Assembly (NCBI RefSeq): GCF_000699445.3
Contig: NC_067202.1
Location: 17,889,760-17,953,759, forward strand
Direction: 5' to 3'
DNA from: Schistosoma haematobium
Lineage: Eukaryota > Platyhelminthes > Trematoda > Strigeidida > Schistosomatidae
Length of the DNA stretch: 64,000 bases
The translations under genes were made by a program, and so were the position numbers. The notes beneath the pieces were generated by a model. That model searched no databases. It saw only the letters and a list, made by a program, of their open reading frames with translations, and was not told the origin of the DNA. Numbering within the stretch: the stretch's first letter is position 1; each line of letters starts with the position of its first letter. Shown here in pieces: positions 1-17,300 of this stretch.

Positions 1-2812
<2,812 letters not shown>

Positions 2813-3730
2813 TCTTGTCATAAAAGAAGATAATTGATTGAATGGATATCATGAAATTATTCCTTTTTATTATAATTTCTAAAAAAAACTCAATTCTAAA
2901 TAAGTACACCATTGGAAGGAACATTTCAAACTCGTTAAAAAACACAAAGATAAAAACTGTGTGTGTGTGTATACGAGAGAGAGAGAGAGAGAGAGGGAGG
3001 GGAACAACAGTAGATACACTAATTCACATATTAATCACTGAATATGTAATTGAAGTTTACAATATCTACATACATTAAACAAAAAGACAGATCATATAAA
3101 GAAAAACAATTACTAGAAATTCTAAACGCTTTCATTGTATCCATAGCAACTGAATAGTTCATCATGATCAATTACATCATTATGAAATGAGAAATAATGA
3201 AGATTGAAAAGTAGAAAATCTCCCTATTCTATATTATACTTTTATTTTATATCACTAAATCTGTCTATTTCAATAAGACATTTATCTAAAGAAGAAGAAG
3301 AAGAAGAAGAAGAAGAAGAAGAAGAAGAAGAAGAAATAATCAATAATCAATACTATAAAATGATTCAATGAAATGATGATTGATAGTTTCTGTTTACAGA
3401 TCATAAATCGATCCAATATTGTTTCTAAGTTATCAATCACGATCCAATATTGATCAATTCATGATCCAATCTTTCTCTCTTTTTTTCTTCTCAACATATG
3501 TATTAAGATTACAGATTTAAAGTGTATTGTTCTGTATATATCATAACCGGATAATGTTCATTGAAGAACATTTATCAACTAATTGTATTTGTTTATTTTC
3601 AACATTCAATTAAGGCTATTTTGGTGTTTGAATACAAAATAGAAAAGAAGAAAAAAAAAGAAAAACAAAAGAAAGAATTTTAAACAAACTATTCATATCA
3701 ATACTTGGTAACAGGAACAATTTGATCATC
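2813..3730. other. Non-coding 3' flank with simple repeats
   Basis: AT-rich, no coding signal. It holds a GT/GA tract at 2959-2998 and a GAA tract at 3290-3335. Confidence 0.7.
3592..3597 (-). terminator. Candidate poly(A) signal AATAAA for the receptor gene
   Basis: AATAAA on the sense strand about 225 bases past the stop codon. AT-rich DNA makes chance matches common, so this is only a candidate. Confidence 0.3.
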
Positions 3731-3738
3731 CTATCTCA

Positions 3739-3770
3739 CCTCCACCCTCCACCCCCAACCCTCAACCCCC
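3739..3770 (-). other. G-rich tract in the receptor 3' region
   Basis: The sense strand holds at least five G runs of three to five bases within 32 bases, starting 52 bases after the stop codon. Such spacing can form a G-quadruplex. It stands out in otherwise AT-rich DNA. Confidence 0.55.
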
Positions 3771-3822
3771 ACAAGAAAACAACAACAATAAAACAAGCAA
3801 CAAAAAAAATCAATTCAAGTAA

Positions 3823-4185
3823 TTATGGCATAAAAGAAGCAATTAAATTTGGTGCTGAGCATAATATAGCAAATGTGACAACAATATTACATACACTAAA
3901 TATCACTAAACAAAATCGATCAATAACACGAGCTGCAAATTTCCATTCTAAACTAATTAATGATTCTTTTTCATTATCACGTAATTTTTGTAATAAAATG
4001 TAATTCATTAATGATAATTTCTAAATCTGGTTTATATAAATTTAATAAATCAATTGAGATTGATAATGGATCTGGTTCAATTTGTCGATCGAATGATACA
4101 CCATTCTTTGATAGATCACTGAATTCATCTGGAAATACATTTTGGACATGTTCTAATGTTGATATTGGTGTTAGTGGTACTGATT
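3823..4185 (-). CDS. Receptor exon 10: end of loop, M4 and stop, with a frame break
   Basis: 363 nt. The first frame reads [15 protein letters not shown] through [11 protein letters not shown]. The second frame continues [20 protein letters not shown] and then M4 ([19 protein letters not shown]), ending [19 protein letters not shown] and [10 protein letters not shown] are standard nicotinic landmarks, so both halves are one exon. The frames differ by one extra base (or two missing) at the A5 run 3985-3989. The polypyrimidine acceptor lies at 4186-4187. A second in-frame acceptor six bases in (first exon base 4179) is possible. Confidence 0.88.
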
Positions 4186-7100
4186 CTTTGAATAGAAACA
4201 GAGAGAAAGAGAGAAAATACAAAACAAAAAGAATGATTATTCATATGTAGATGTGAATAGGACAAGTTAATGATTAATTGGTATTATTAACATAATCATT
4301 AGTAACACTGACATTCAGGTAGATCCAATTGACGAGTTCCAAATAGGACGAAACGCGCGTCAAACTGGATTCTGTTATATCCTAGTGAAGATTACATTAC
4401 GAGTAACGTCTGAGACTTATTAATGGACTATTATTATTTATATATTCTCATGGTATAAATATTCGGTAACTAGATTATGTATATCTATATTTCCCTTGTT
4501 ATATGCTTTATTTTGACCTATAATTTATTATTGTACGATTTACGGTTCTTAAGTTATTCCCAGTTTATTGACTACTGCCTCCCACGTTCACAGCCACTTT
4601 TTGGCTTTATTGTGTACAAATGTTATTTCTTATTTTATGGTGCGTTGCGGTCTGTTTGGTTGATATATAAACCAAGTATGTCTGAAATAAATGACTCGAT
4701 TCGCATATCAGAAGCTGGTATTGGTGTTCTGGACTGAAGTGGATGGATTAGGCGGACATAGGACGAATAAGGACGCTAGGCTGCTCATACCGCTCAAACG
4801 TCATTGGTTTGACACAGTGCTGGGATTGTATAAGTCGTATTTTGATTGGTGGATAAATCACGTGATAAAAAGCCGGACATAAACTCATAACAGATTCCAC
4901 TATTCATTTTTACATTTATATGCTTGTGAATGAAGGCAATATCGAGGCAATATGCATAGGATGCACACATGTCAATAAGAGACTGATTAATTATAGTTCT
5001 TAACATCAATGAAAAGATTCAAGTAAACAGTACCAAGTGAATTTAAAATTTCACTCTATTTCACAAACAAGTAACTATCTTGACTCAGTAGCCAAGTGGA
5101 TAACATAATCGCGCTTGAAGTGAACATGACTGGGCTCAAGTTGCAGAGTGAACATCAACTGTGAGATTCAAACGCATCCAGTTGACGAGTCCCAACTAGG
5201 ACGAAACGCGCAGATCTTGTATTTCATTACTAATCACTATTTATCTTTACATATAAAACATGATATGAACATTTTAAGAAAAAAATATCCAATAAATGAC
5301 AATCTCATAATTGTCTTATAGTTTTAACTTACTTGAATTAAAATTACCTACAGAATTGTATAGTCGATAAGGAGATTGCACTGTTAATGATTGATTTGTT
5401 ACTGTTACTGATGATAACAAATCAGTATTCATCTTTAATTTAGTATTATTATTCAATATTGTTTGTTTTTCATGCATATTTATGAAGATATTACTATTAT
5501 TAGTATGAGTAGTAGTAGTAGTATGAGTAGTATTAGTAGTAGTAGTAGTAGTATTGCCAAAACGTGCTGTTGCACGGAAATCATCATCTAAATCAATAAC
5601 ATTTGCTATGGCATTTTTCGGTGTACGTTCATTGACTGTATTCTGTAATTGATAATCAATATTATTGATTGATTGATTGATCATTGGTAATGTGGTTGTT
5701 TTCAAATTTCCGTTAATACATATAGGGGAATTAGTGAATAAATGTTTTTCATATAGACTGGATTAATATTACTATTCATCATGTTAGTAGTATCATAATT
5801 CCAACCAACAAATGTTTTAGCTCCTATATGTCCTTCTTCATCATCTTCTTCTTCTTCTCCTCCTCCTTCTTGTTGTTGTTGTTCTCCTCTCGCTCCTCCT
5901 TTGATAAGTGTTTCATTTTGTGACTTTTTTGTATTGGGATAATTCTCCATGAAATTATCACTAATAGATGATGAAATATCTTCAACTTCAATAATTTGTG
6001 AACGTTTCGGAGGTTCCATACACATTAATTTAGCTAGATATGTATTGACAATATTCCTAATCTGAATTAATTCAATAAAAAAATTATGAGTGTTAGTCAA
6101 TAGAAACGTTTTAACAAAAAGGTTAAGTGTTCACGCACGAGACCGAAGGTCCTAGGTTCGAATCCCGCGAACAGGATTGTGGATGCACATTGTTCAAGAG
6201 TTTCATGCTAGGACAAAACGACCGTCCAATGCTTCCAGGTTTTCAATGGTTGTCTAACATCGATTGATTCATGATCTTAATCATAAAACTTAACAATCTC
6301 CACAACCCCATACTGGTAAACAAAACTATACGTTAAGTATATTGCGTCATGCGAGTTAAAGTAATTAGCTGCGATGAAATTTTATGTTGACAGCCACTTA
6401 TTACCATCTACTGTTCAATATAGTTACAACTAACCTTTATCGATTGATAAAATCCTGAGCTGATTAGGGTGACTGAATTAAACCAGAAATTCGTCGTGCA
6501 TGTGCAATGCTGAGGAGTTCCATAACAAGACGAAATGGCTGTCCAGTGCTTCTAGGTTTTCTATGGTGGTCTAGCTTCAACTGACTCATGATCTTAACGA
6601 TTGAAATGACTATAATATTCACAAAACCCACTTTCTGGTTACAGTCATCATGTTCTCACTAGTGACTGGCTTCAAGATGTATTTCCTGGAGTTCTAGTGA
6701 GAAGCAGTAACCATTGGAGTTCAACCGGGTCTGTTGTGAGATAGTAACTCATTGAAGACAATGGTGGATATGTCGCTCAATTTTATACATTAGTTGAAGT
6801 TAGATATTAACATCATCGGATGCCGGCTCAATGGTTTAAAGGTTAAACGTTCGCGTGCGAGACTGATAGGTTCTGGGTTTGAATCTCGCAAAGAGGGATG
6901 GTGCATGTGCTGAGGAGTCCCACACTAAAACGAAACGACCGTTCAGTGCTTCCAGGTTTTCCACGATGGTCTAGCTTCAATTGACTTATGATCTTAACCA
7001 CTGAAAAATATATTTGTTGAGGGACCTAGACATTTCCTTGAAAAGGTATTTAGATTTCCATCCAATAAGGAAGTCAATATTATACAGTTCGAATAGAAGA

Positions 7101-10100
7101 CGTGTCAATATTCCACAAAAGTCAACTGAATCTTTAAGATGCTTGTTGAATACATTCCAAAAGTTATTTCTATATCATTAAATTAGAGTTGACACTAATA
7201 GTAATTTATAAGGTACTTAGGATTATTTATAGATTAGTAATTGAGTGTTCGTTAGCCTACTATGATCGCTAGTTATGTACATCACTATCAAAATGCGACC
7301 GATCCCATCACTTTGGATCACTTTAATCTTGATCACATCTCTTTATTCTATTGTTAAATATTGTAGCCTTATATTCTTCAATTAGTCTAAAAATACATGA
7401 AGTGTAATCGTTAATTCTAATTCACCACTCTTAATCATCCTTTGGTGGAGTTTTGTTCTCTGAGCTGGATGGTTTAGTCGTGAAACTTTTATTATTCCTC
7501 TGAACAAAATCATCAGCACTTGTACCTGAAATGTATGTTGATGATGTTATTCAGAAGAATGATGAAAGCTCCATGATTGAACTATCTAACTCAAAGAACA
7601 AAACTCCATCAAAATCATCCACTTGAACTACAAATCATCTTCATCAACTCTTAATCACCAACTCCTATAGATCAATTTTAAGCTCTTATATTCTATTTCC
7701 TTGCCACTATACAAAATGGTCTTGTGAAAGATGGTATATGAGAAGTTGTAAAGATGAATGTAGTAATTCAAGAGTCGAACTATTCTTCAAGTTATTAGTA
7801 TTGATTAACAACAATATTAATAAGTTGAATAGTTAAGTAAAACTTACCCAAGCTGGAACAGCAATACAATCAGCTGATCTATGATGATAATTTAACACCA
7901 GTACAGTAAATACAATAGATAATGAACACATAAACATTGTACATGAAAAGTAGATACCTGTTCAAAGTGATTTGATTCAACAACAAAAAAAGAGAAGAGG
8001 AAATGATTAAAGTAGAAACCAGTTACTAATGATTTTATTTATTTATTAACACAAATATTGGTACAAGGAGGCACCAAATAGATATGCGCTATATAAATCA
8101 TTCGATTTGTGTGAGGGCTGGGATACTGCCCAGGTGCCTAGATCCAGACCGAATCAGATGGTTTTCTTAGGGAGCCACTCCCGAGCCTTCGACCTGAAGG
8201 TCTGATCCACAAGGCAGTGAAGCATCGTAAGGAGATCCAGTCCCATGGAAGCCGATGATCAACAATTGGTTCATACTTCATTTGTTCCCTCAGGATACTG
8301 GGGGCCATGTGCGCCATTGGTTTGGAATCCGGTTAAAGCACCGGACATTCGCTTTTCCTCCTCTCAGTTTTGTAAACAATACCCGTGGTACGAGAAGGCA
8401 GTGAGTAGGACTTTCCTGGTAGAGACTGCATGAGCGTGGCCGTGTGAGAACATTTCGAGAGGGTGGGCGGGTCCACCTCACTCTCGGCCATACCAGGGCA
8501 TTTGAGGGCAGTTACAAATGAACAATAAAAGATTTCTGAAATATTTGTCATAAATTGATTCAAGTTAGAAATGTGTATAGTTAAGCAATTACTGTTTAAC
8601 CTGAAGGTTTTTTAGTTCGATTCCGCTAGTATGATTGTATAGGGAGATTGTTGATGTTGATTTTCATCCTAAAACAAAGCAGCTATTCAGTGAACCTAGG
8701 GTTTTAGAGATGATATAACTGAGTTCAATCAGTGTGAAATACAACTTATAGAGTTAAATGTTTGTTTATTCAATGAATTCGATAAAAAGTAAACATTGAA
8801 AAGTACTTCTTGACTTTTTTTGTTTCAAAAAGAAGCTCTGGTACAGATGAGGATGCGGAGAGTTCAAACTCCCTCTCTAAATACTCTCACGTGGCCACCC
8901 GTATACAACCACTGTCAGAGAAGTCGTACTCACTCTATTTTCACGGTGAAAATTGAATATCTGGAGATTTAACCAGGTTGTTGGATACGGAGGATTTACC
9001 CAGGGAAGTTGAAAAACCTTAATTCCCAACTAATAGTGCACATGAACTCCAGGATACTGAAGATACAAATAGAGTATGAACTTATTCATGGTCACTGGCT
9101 ACCATCACACTGATTCCCCTAAAAGTTGCTCCACTGTTTTGTAGGTTACACCTGTAAGTCAAAGATTCGAGTTGTAGCCTCTTACGAAAACCACCTCCAT
9201 CAGTTTGGACAGTATCCCATCTTTCATACAAATCGAATGATGAGGTGTGATGCCTCCTTATACCAATGTTTATGTGTTCAAACAAATAAATAATCTGGTA
9301 TATTTTAATAATTGAGATCATGAGTCAATTGAAGCTAGATCACCATGGAAAACCCGTAAACACTAGACAGCCGTTTCGTCCTAGCATGGGACTCCTCATC
9401 AGCGCGCATCCACGATCCCTCCTCGTGGGATTCAAACCCACTAGACCACTATTGAAATTCCTGCAATCTCCACCAAATTCCTCCTGATACTAATATGGTA
9501 TGTATTTGCTATTTATAAGTAATCTATAATAAGTAGTATGCTATTATCAATTGATTTAATAAATACGGAATAAATTGTAAGAATCAATGTACATACCAAT
9601 TAATGGTATAGCTTCAGATGTTTGTGGAAGTTTATCTGCAACAAGTTGTAAGAACATTGTTAATGATAAAAGAATTGTTACACCTAAAAAAAAACAAAAA
9701 TACGAAAAGAAGGTAAACAATATCGATCCAGATAGTTTTCTTCAAAAGAAAAAGGCGCCATAAGAAAATGTACAATTCTAATCACTTTTGATTATAATAA
9801 TTGTTTGTTAAACAATATTCAAGTCAGAATATTCAATACAAATGTCAACATAGTGAGTTCTATTGTTAGTTCATCATGAACTGACATCAGCTATAATGCC
9901 AGAAATCTATTTAGCCCAATGGATGAAAGACTTTCGCTCCAAAATCCAAGATCTATTATCTTATACCTGATTGTTTCGTCCATAAATTATAGTCTCGTCG
10001 TTTTATTTGTTATAGTCGCCTAATTATCACGTTTTGTATAAAATCCCTTGTGAACCGATCGTACGTTAGCATGAAGTACTGTAGTTCATGCTGTGACCTT

Positions 10101-13100
10101 GTAATCCCTCAACGCTTCTGATTGGCTCGTTCATCAATTAGAGTCTCACCCATTAATCTTATTCAATTAATGAATTTATTGATCAGGTCATTGGCACTGA
10201 GCCAAAATTTAAATGAGAAAGTTAATGATACTATTCTATTGTGATTAGATCAAATTAGGTGAATCAGATTTGAACTTGGAGATTGGTGGATCATGTTTGA
10301 ATAACCTAACAACTAAATCATTATTATTTCATTATCTATCAATATTGTCTATTCTAATCAATCTATTTTATCAATTTTAATATGATAATTAAACTACAAA
10401 GGTTCAATACTACCTTCCTTCGAGATACTGACAAACTCAATAAATTCAAGAGAGCTCTCAACAACAGGTTCCAAGCCTTTCAAGATCTACTGAAGGAAGA
10501 AGTAACTATTATGGAAGACAACTGGAAAGGCATCAAGGAAGCATTAACTTCAACGTGTCTAGAGGTTCTCGGTCTAAAGAAATACCATCATAAGGAATGG
10601 ATCTCTACAGAAACAGTGGACAAGATCAAAGAAAGGAAGAACAAGAATACAGCAATTAACAACAGCCGAACACGAGTAGAGAAAGTCCAAACACAAGCTG
10701 AATACATAGAAGCAAACAAGCAAGTGAAGAAGAGCATTAGAGCGGCCTATGCTTCTCCATGAGGAGTAACAGGCGTAAGTAAGATTAAACTACAGAAAAA
10801 AATGTCTTAACATAAAATCATATTTACTTACCTAATGATATTTTTTCACCTGCATCTGGTGGTAACATAAATACCATTAATGCCATACCAGATATTAATA
10901 AACAAGGCACAATAAGATTAAATACATAATAAAGTGCACGTCGTTGTAGTGTAATTGCAATTTTTACATCAACAAAATCATAATCACAACATTCATATCG
11001 TTGTGCATAACGTCGAACTGAAGAACCTGTTATTGTTGTTGTTGTTGTTTTAACCAGTAAAATGTGTAAAACAAAAAGAATAAATTACAATTAACTTGTT
11101 ATATAGTGAATGAAGTACTTTAGAATCATTGAATGTAGACTGATTGTAACTGTACCCTCATAGAGTGACATATGGCATACACCAGCACTCTCTATCCGAT
11201 TCTATCCTTTTTAATTGTTTCCAATTGGTATTGATCCTTATGGTATCTACTTCAAGTTCCTGACGTGGAGTGTTCTTCGGCTTTCCTCTTTTCCATTTCC
11301 TTCAGGATCTCAAGTTAGGGTTTGACTCGTGATATATGAGTAAACTGTTAGTTTCCTATATTTGATCTTGAATTGTATATCTCGTATAACGTAGTCTCAG
11401 TTGATATGTAGCAAGTGTATTGATCGAGTATGCAGTCTAGTCGCAGAATAGTCTAGATCATCTTTCATGTTATTGTATTATAATATTATGACAGAACGTT
11501 ATATATTTATATGTTAATTCTTCTAAACAATCTTATGATTTGAGCAGTAAATCAATGTTGACACTAAAAATGTGTGATTTGTCTTGTTGAAAACTCAATT
11601 GAAGATCCAAATTTCGGAGTTTGCCATTGACAAATACTCATGAAAAGGCATAACTCGGTATTATGGTCTTACAGTTTTATTTAATTACAATCTCAAGCTT
11701 TCTAACGTTTAATCAATAATAACTATGAAAGGTGTAAAAACCTTTACATATCTCGTCAGCATAATTGATGAACACGGCGGATCTGATACAGATGTGAAGG
11801 AGCGGATCGGCAAAGCAAGAGCAGCATATTTACAATTGAAGAACATCTGGAACTCAAAACGACTGTCTATCAGCCAACACTAAAGTTAGGATTTTCAATA
11901 CTAATGTCAAGACAATTCTACTGTATGGCGTGAAAACCTGGAGGACTACAAAAGCCGTCATACAAAATATACAAATGTTTATTAACAGTTGTTTATGCAA
12001 AATACTTCTGATCCGTTGGCCGGACACTATCAGTAACAACCTACTGTGCGAAAGCGAACAAATCAGATTCCAGAGGAGGAGGAAATCAGGAAGAAGTATT
12101 GGAAGTGGTTAGGACACACATTGTGGAAATCACTCAACTGTATCAAACCCTTACTTGGAATTCTCAAGGCTAAAGAAGAAGAGGAAGATCAAAGAACACA
12201 TTACGCCGAGAAATGGAGATAGACATGAAAAGAATGAACGACAATTAGATAGAACTAGAAAGGATAGCCGAGGAAAGAGTGCGTTAGAGAGTGCTGGTCG
12301 GTGGTCTCTGCTCCATTGGGAGTAACAGGCGCAAGTAAGTAAGTTAGTTAGTAACTAATTCTATACATCATTAAACAATAACCCTGCTACTGTATTGGTC
12401 TACCACAACGTACACAACAAACAAACTGAATCTCCTTACCACTAAGATGAAATTCTCCATTACGTGAATATTCAGATAAATCAACCGTTCCAACTTGTGT
12501 ACAATCAGGTTGTGATGCGTTGATACATTGTAATTGAAAATTAATTTGATCACCATAATATGTCCAACTTCCAAATTTTAATATACAACTCTTCAATGAA
12601 AAACATTCAAAAGTTTATTTGAACAATTTTATTGGGCTACTGAATTTAACTAAGTAGCACAGCTTATTTGAAAGAATTCTTTAATTTGCAACAAAGATGA
12701 ATGGATAATGGTCAGTAGCATTTCGTCCTACTTGAGGTTCGTCAGCTCGGAATACTTGAATCTCTGAGTTGATATGTCACTCTACAACTCAAACCCACTA
12801 CCATACGCTTCAAACACCATCGCGTTATCCATTGAGCTAATGAGCTCAAATAGCCACTAGGTTATGTAATGAGGTGAAGTTTTAAATCATTTATGTATGG
12901 TTTGTTTCAATCTTTCTACATATGCCAATAAAAGATTGATCGATTATAGTCCTAAACATCAGTGGGAAGATTCGAACGAACAATACAAAAATGGATTCCT
13001 CAATCTAATTCATAGCATTATGTTAATAACATTAGTGAAGTTCTCCAAGAAATATCTCCTAGAGTTCTAGTGAGAAGCCGTGACCAGTGGAGTTCAACCG

Positions 13101-14259
13101 CGTCTGTTATGAGACAGTAACTCACTGATGACAACGGTGGACGGTGGCGCAACTTAATGGACTGTTTGAAGTTATACATTAACACTGTTTGATGCTAATT
13201 ACCTCAGTGGTCTAGAGGTTAAGCGTTTGCACCCGAGACTGATAGGTTCTGGGTTCAAATATCGCGAGTGGGGTCGTGAATGCGCACTGCTGAGGAGTCC
13301 CATACTAGGATGAGACGGCCGTTCAGTGTCTCCAGGTTTCCCATGGTGGTCTATCTTTAAGTAACTCATGAATCTGGTTTTTACAATGTCATATTTGTAA
13401 AAGATACTGCTCACGAACGGAATAATGATAAACATCTGGGTCGACGGGGAGAATTAAGAACCAGATTCGTCCTACTATGTACTCCTGAAATTTCTCATCA
13501 ATCAACCAAATTAAGACTCGAATTTATTGATATTTTGTCTAGATTGGTAAAAACTGGAGTTGATTTAGTCTCAGTCGTAGACTTCACAATAATGGATCAC
13601 ATGATCTGACTAAATAATGAACCCAGAGCCTTCAAGTTTCGCTAATCTGAAAGTTTCTTCTAAATCATAGAACCAAAGTCAATCTTTTCATATTTACCAT
13701 TCTAAAATATTGGGGAGATCCAGAAAATTGCTCTAAAAAAAGGCTCTGAGAACGCTGAGAAATATCTTATCCAATTAGCATTCTATAGAAATTTATTCAG
13801 AAACATCTAGAAAGTGAAATGCCATATGTCGCGTTTCTGATCGGATGAATACCTATACTATTACTACTATGTCTAGTAGCGTTCCAGAACTTTTTGAAAG
13901 CAAAAGATCATCTAAAATACCATAAATACCCCTAGATATTCTGTACATAAACGAACCTTTAGAGTAAAGCGTTTCTTCTCTTATGTTCAAGTTGTTATTG
14001 TGGATTTAACCTAAGGGTTACTAGAAGAGTATAGGAACCAAATGTAACATTCAATTAGCAATACTTATCATGATGTGAAACAGAATCCGAAGAAACGCTT
14101 TTCTCATATTAAACTGTTTATTAGATAAATTAAACAGAATATAACTATGTAATACTGAATCGAATTGTATGATTCACTCTACAGGAACATTGTAATTTAC
14201 CTTGACTATTCTTTAAATTGCTGGTCGGCGGCCTATGCTCCACTAGGAGTAACAGGCGA

Positions 14260-14306
<47 letters not shown>

Positions 14307-17300
14307 CAAGTAAGTAAGTAAGTAAGTAAGGAAGGAAGGAAGGAAGGAAGGAGGTATTCTCTAAATTCTCTTAGTGTCTTATAATTCACATAAATAAATA
14401 CGATTATTATTATTATTATTATTACAGTTAAAACCATACAGAGAAGTTTGTTTAAGTTATCACAATAATATGGTATTCAACACTTTGTTAAATTAAATTT
14501 GACAATCTCCTACTTTCAAGGATTGTTTTAGCCTATGGTTAAGCATATAACTAACTTGATTGATATTCATATGATGTAATGAAAGGTTTATATAAATAAT
14601 ACAAGAATCTTTTGATACCATGGAACAATGTCAAAGATATATCTAACCAATCTATACTCTACAATAACCTTCACTACTAGATTGAACCTTGAATGTTCGA
14701 ACTGTTTAAGAGATACAATAACATTGAGAACGTTATCTGTCAGATATGGATGAGCTTTATTGATCACTGTTTCTATCCTGATTATATAAACCTTGAATTC
14801 TTAATTTAGTCATACAGAGTGGACGTAATGAATAAAACAAATGAAGAAGTTTGAATGGTTAATAAGTAATCTGTTAGTATTTATCTTATAGACCTGACTT
14901 ATGAATTCAACTATTAAAATGATTAAATTCTCCACACAAAAAAACCCATTTGGATCATAATCATCATGTGCACACGAGTGACTGGCTTCAAGATGATTTC
15001 CTGGAGTTCTAGTGAGAAACCGTGACCAGTGTGTGTAGAGGCAGGAATCCACTTCAGACAATGGATGAATGGTCGTGCAGCTATTTATGGATCAATGAAA
15101 GTTAGATATTATTACCGTTGGATGTCGACCAGCTCAATAGTCTAAAGATTAAGCGTCCGCGCAAGAGATCGAAGGTCTTGGGTTCGAATCCTGTGCGTGA
15201 GCCTATGGGTGAACGCTACTGAGAAGTACCATACTAGGACGAAATGACCGTCCAGTGATTTCAGGTCCTCCTTGGTGATTTAGCTTTAATCGTTTCATGA
15301 ATTTAACTATGAAAACTATTGCCATTTACCTGTTCATCGAATGGAAACCATAAGATGTCTATATTACATGTAGATTTAAACAATCCCGGTGGCATCCATT
15401 GAACAGTACCATCATGTTTTATGATTGTATTTGTTGGAAATGTACGATCGAATTTCTCATCCGCACTAAATTTTTTTTAAAAAAAAGCCACAAAAAAACA
15501 CAACTGTATTTGAAGTAACAAGACGATAATATTCTAGATTGTATATAACTGACGAAGCTTTCGAGTTAGATCTTAACTAATAACACTTTCACACAGAATA
15601 GAGCGGTATTTGTGGTTTAATAAACGTGAAAGTGAAAGAAGATCAATATTGATGATCTAACCGACCTAGTAACTTACTTACTTGCATACTTCATAGGATG
15701 ACTGATTAAAAAGTCGGTCACATATGAATCATGTAGAAGATAAATTGTGTACTATTTTTGTAGTGTGTGTATTCACATGTGTGGAATGGTACTATTGATG
15801 TAGATGGATACTTACATGTCATTGATGTGACGCTCTTAGTTAGACGATATTGGTACTCTGTTCATTAGTTACAAGTGCTCATTGTCGATGCTGTCAGCTA
15901 ACATTTACCAGTTTATTTATCAATGCACATGTTATATTCCGATTAGAATAATGAATGATAACTTTTGGGACCCAGTTATGGACCAATACGATAAATATAT
16001 CTTTTTATTGTATAATTGTTATGTTATTAAACTATTCATACTCATGTTCCTCTCATTATAAGCTTCATTTTGACCCATAGATGATTATTATACGATTTAC
16101 CATTCTTGAGTTATGCCCAGTCTATTAATTACAGTCTCCCACATTCACAGCCACTTTTGGCTTGATCTTGTACAAATGTGTACTTTCTATTTTATGGTAC
16201 GATGTGGTCTGTCTTGTATGTATATTATTACTTCAGAGAAGTTGTACTCACTGCCTTCTCACACCACGGGTGTTGTCTACGTAATTGAGAGGATGAAAAG
16301 AGAATGTCCGGTGGGGGCTTTAACCGGGTTGGTGGACACGGAGAGTCAATCTAGATGAGTTGGAAAACTCTGATTCCAAACCAATGGTGCACATGGGCTC
16401 CAGAATAATGAAGGGATAAATGGCATATGAACCAATCGTTGGTCAACGGCTACCATGAGGCAGTATCTCCTCACGTTGCTCCACTATTTTGTGGATCAAA
16501 CCTTTAGGTCGAAGGTTCCGGGTGTCGTCTCCCAAGAAAACTACCTGCTTCAATCTGGACACCCGAGCAATATCACAGCCCACATACAGATCAAGTGACT
16601 TGTGTGGCGCATATATATTCTGTGCCGCTGAATTCCACTAACGTAGCTTATTCAGTGATTGATTAGTTTGTTACTATCTTTTAGTTGAACTGCTGATTAT
16701 TACTCTACTTTGAATTTAGCGCTAACATTTCCAAAACCTAAAAGATACCCTCTTCACCTGAAATAAACGTGAAAAATCTATTCATCAATAAAAATTACGT
16801 AATCATGTACTGGCAACGAAATCTAAATAGTGAATCAATAATTCATTCATTTACCAATTATACAACAGGATATCTGGTCTCCATACAGCAGTATATGGTA
16901 AGTTTAAAGTAGTTATATTACCAAACTCTTTAGGATTCCACAAGAAATGATAATCATTCCATATCTAGATTTAAAACAAATGAAAAAGAAAAAAGTAATA
17001 CATCACATGATATGAAACTGTCATATTCATTGGAATAATTGTTGCCATGTGTATTACCATTACACACTAGAGAGTATTATGTAATCGTCTTCACTTCGAT
17101 CTACTACTATTAACGCGTTACTCATTTATTTATTTAAAGTTTAAAGATGAATACTGGATAAGAAGCGTGCGCATACACCAACCAGGGAAGTTCAGAGTTG
17201 GGAGTCGATGTAGAAGGAATGATAGGAATTGAAGAAGGAGGTTGATTATGAATACAATGGTCTCGAGTGCTGTTAAAGGTATGTGGGCGGTTATCATCTC

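Noticed and set aside
3722..4250. Plus-strand open frames at 3722-4003 and 3960-4250
   Set aside because: Antisense shadows of receptor exon 10, which has clear M4 homology.
4691..4882. Small plus-strand gene in the dispersed repeat
   Set aside because: Lies in a repeat whose other copy does not keep the frame.
5316..6100. Two separate genes on the minus strand
   Set aside because: They are two frames of one receptor exon, joined by exact exon phases and a single-base frame break.
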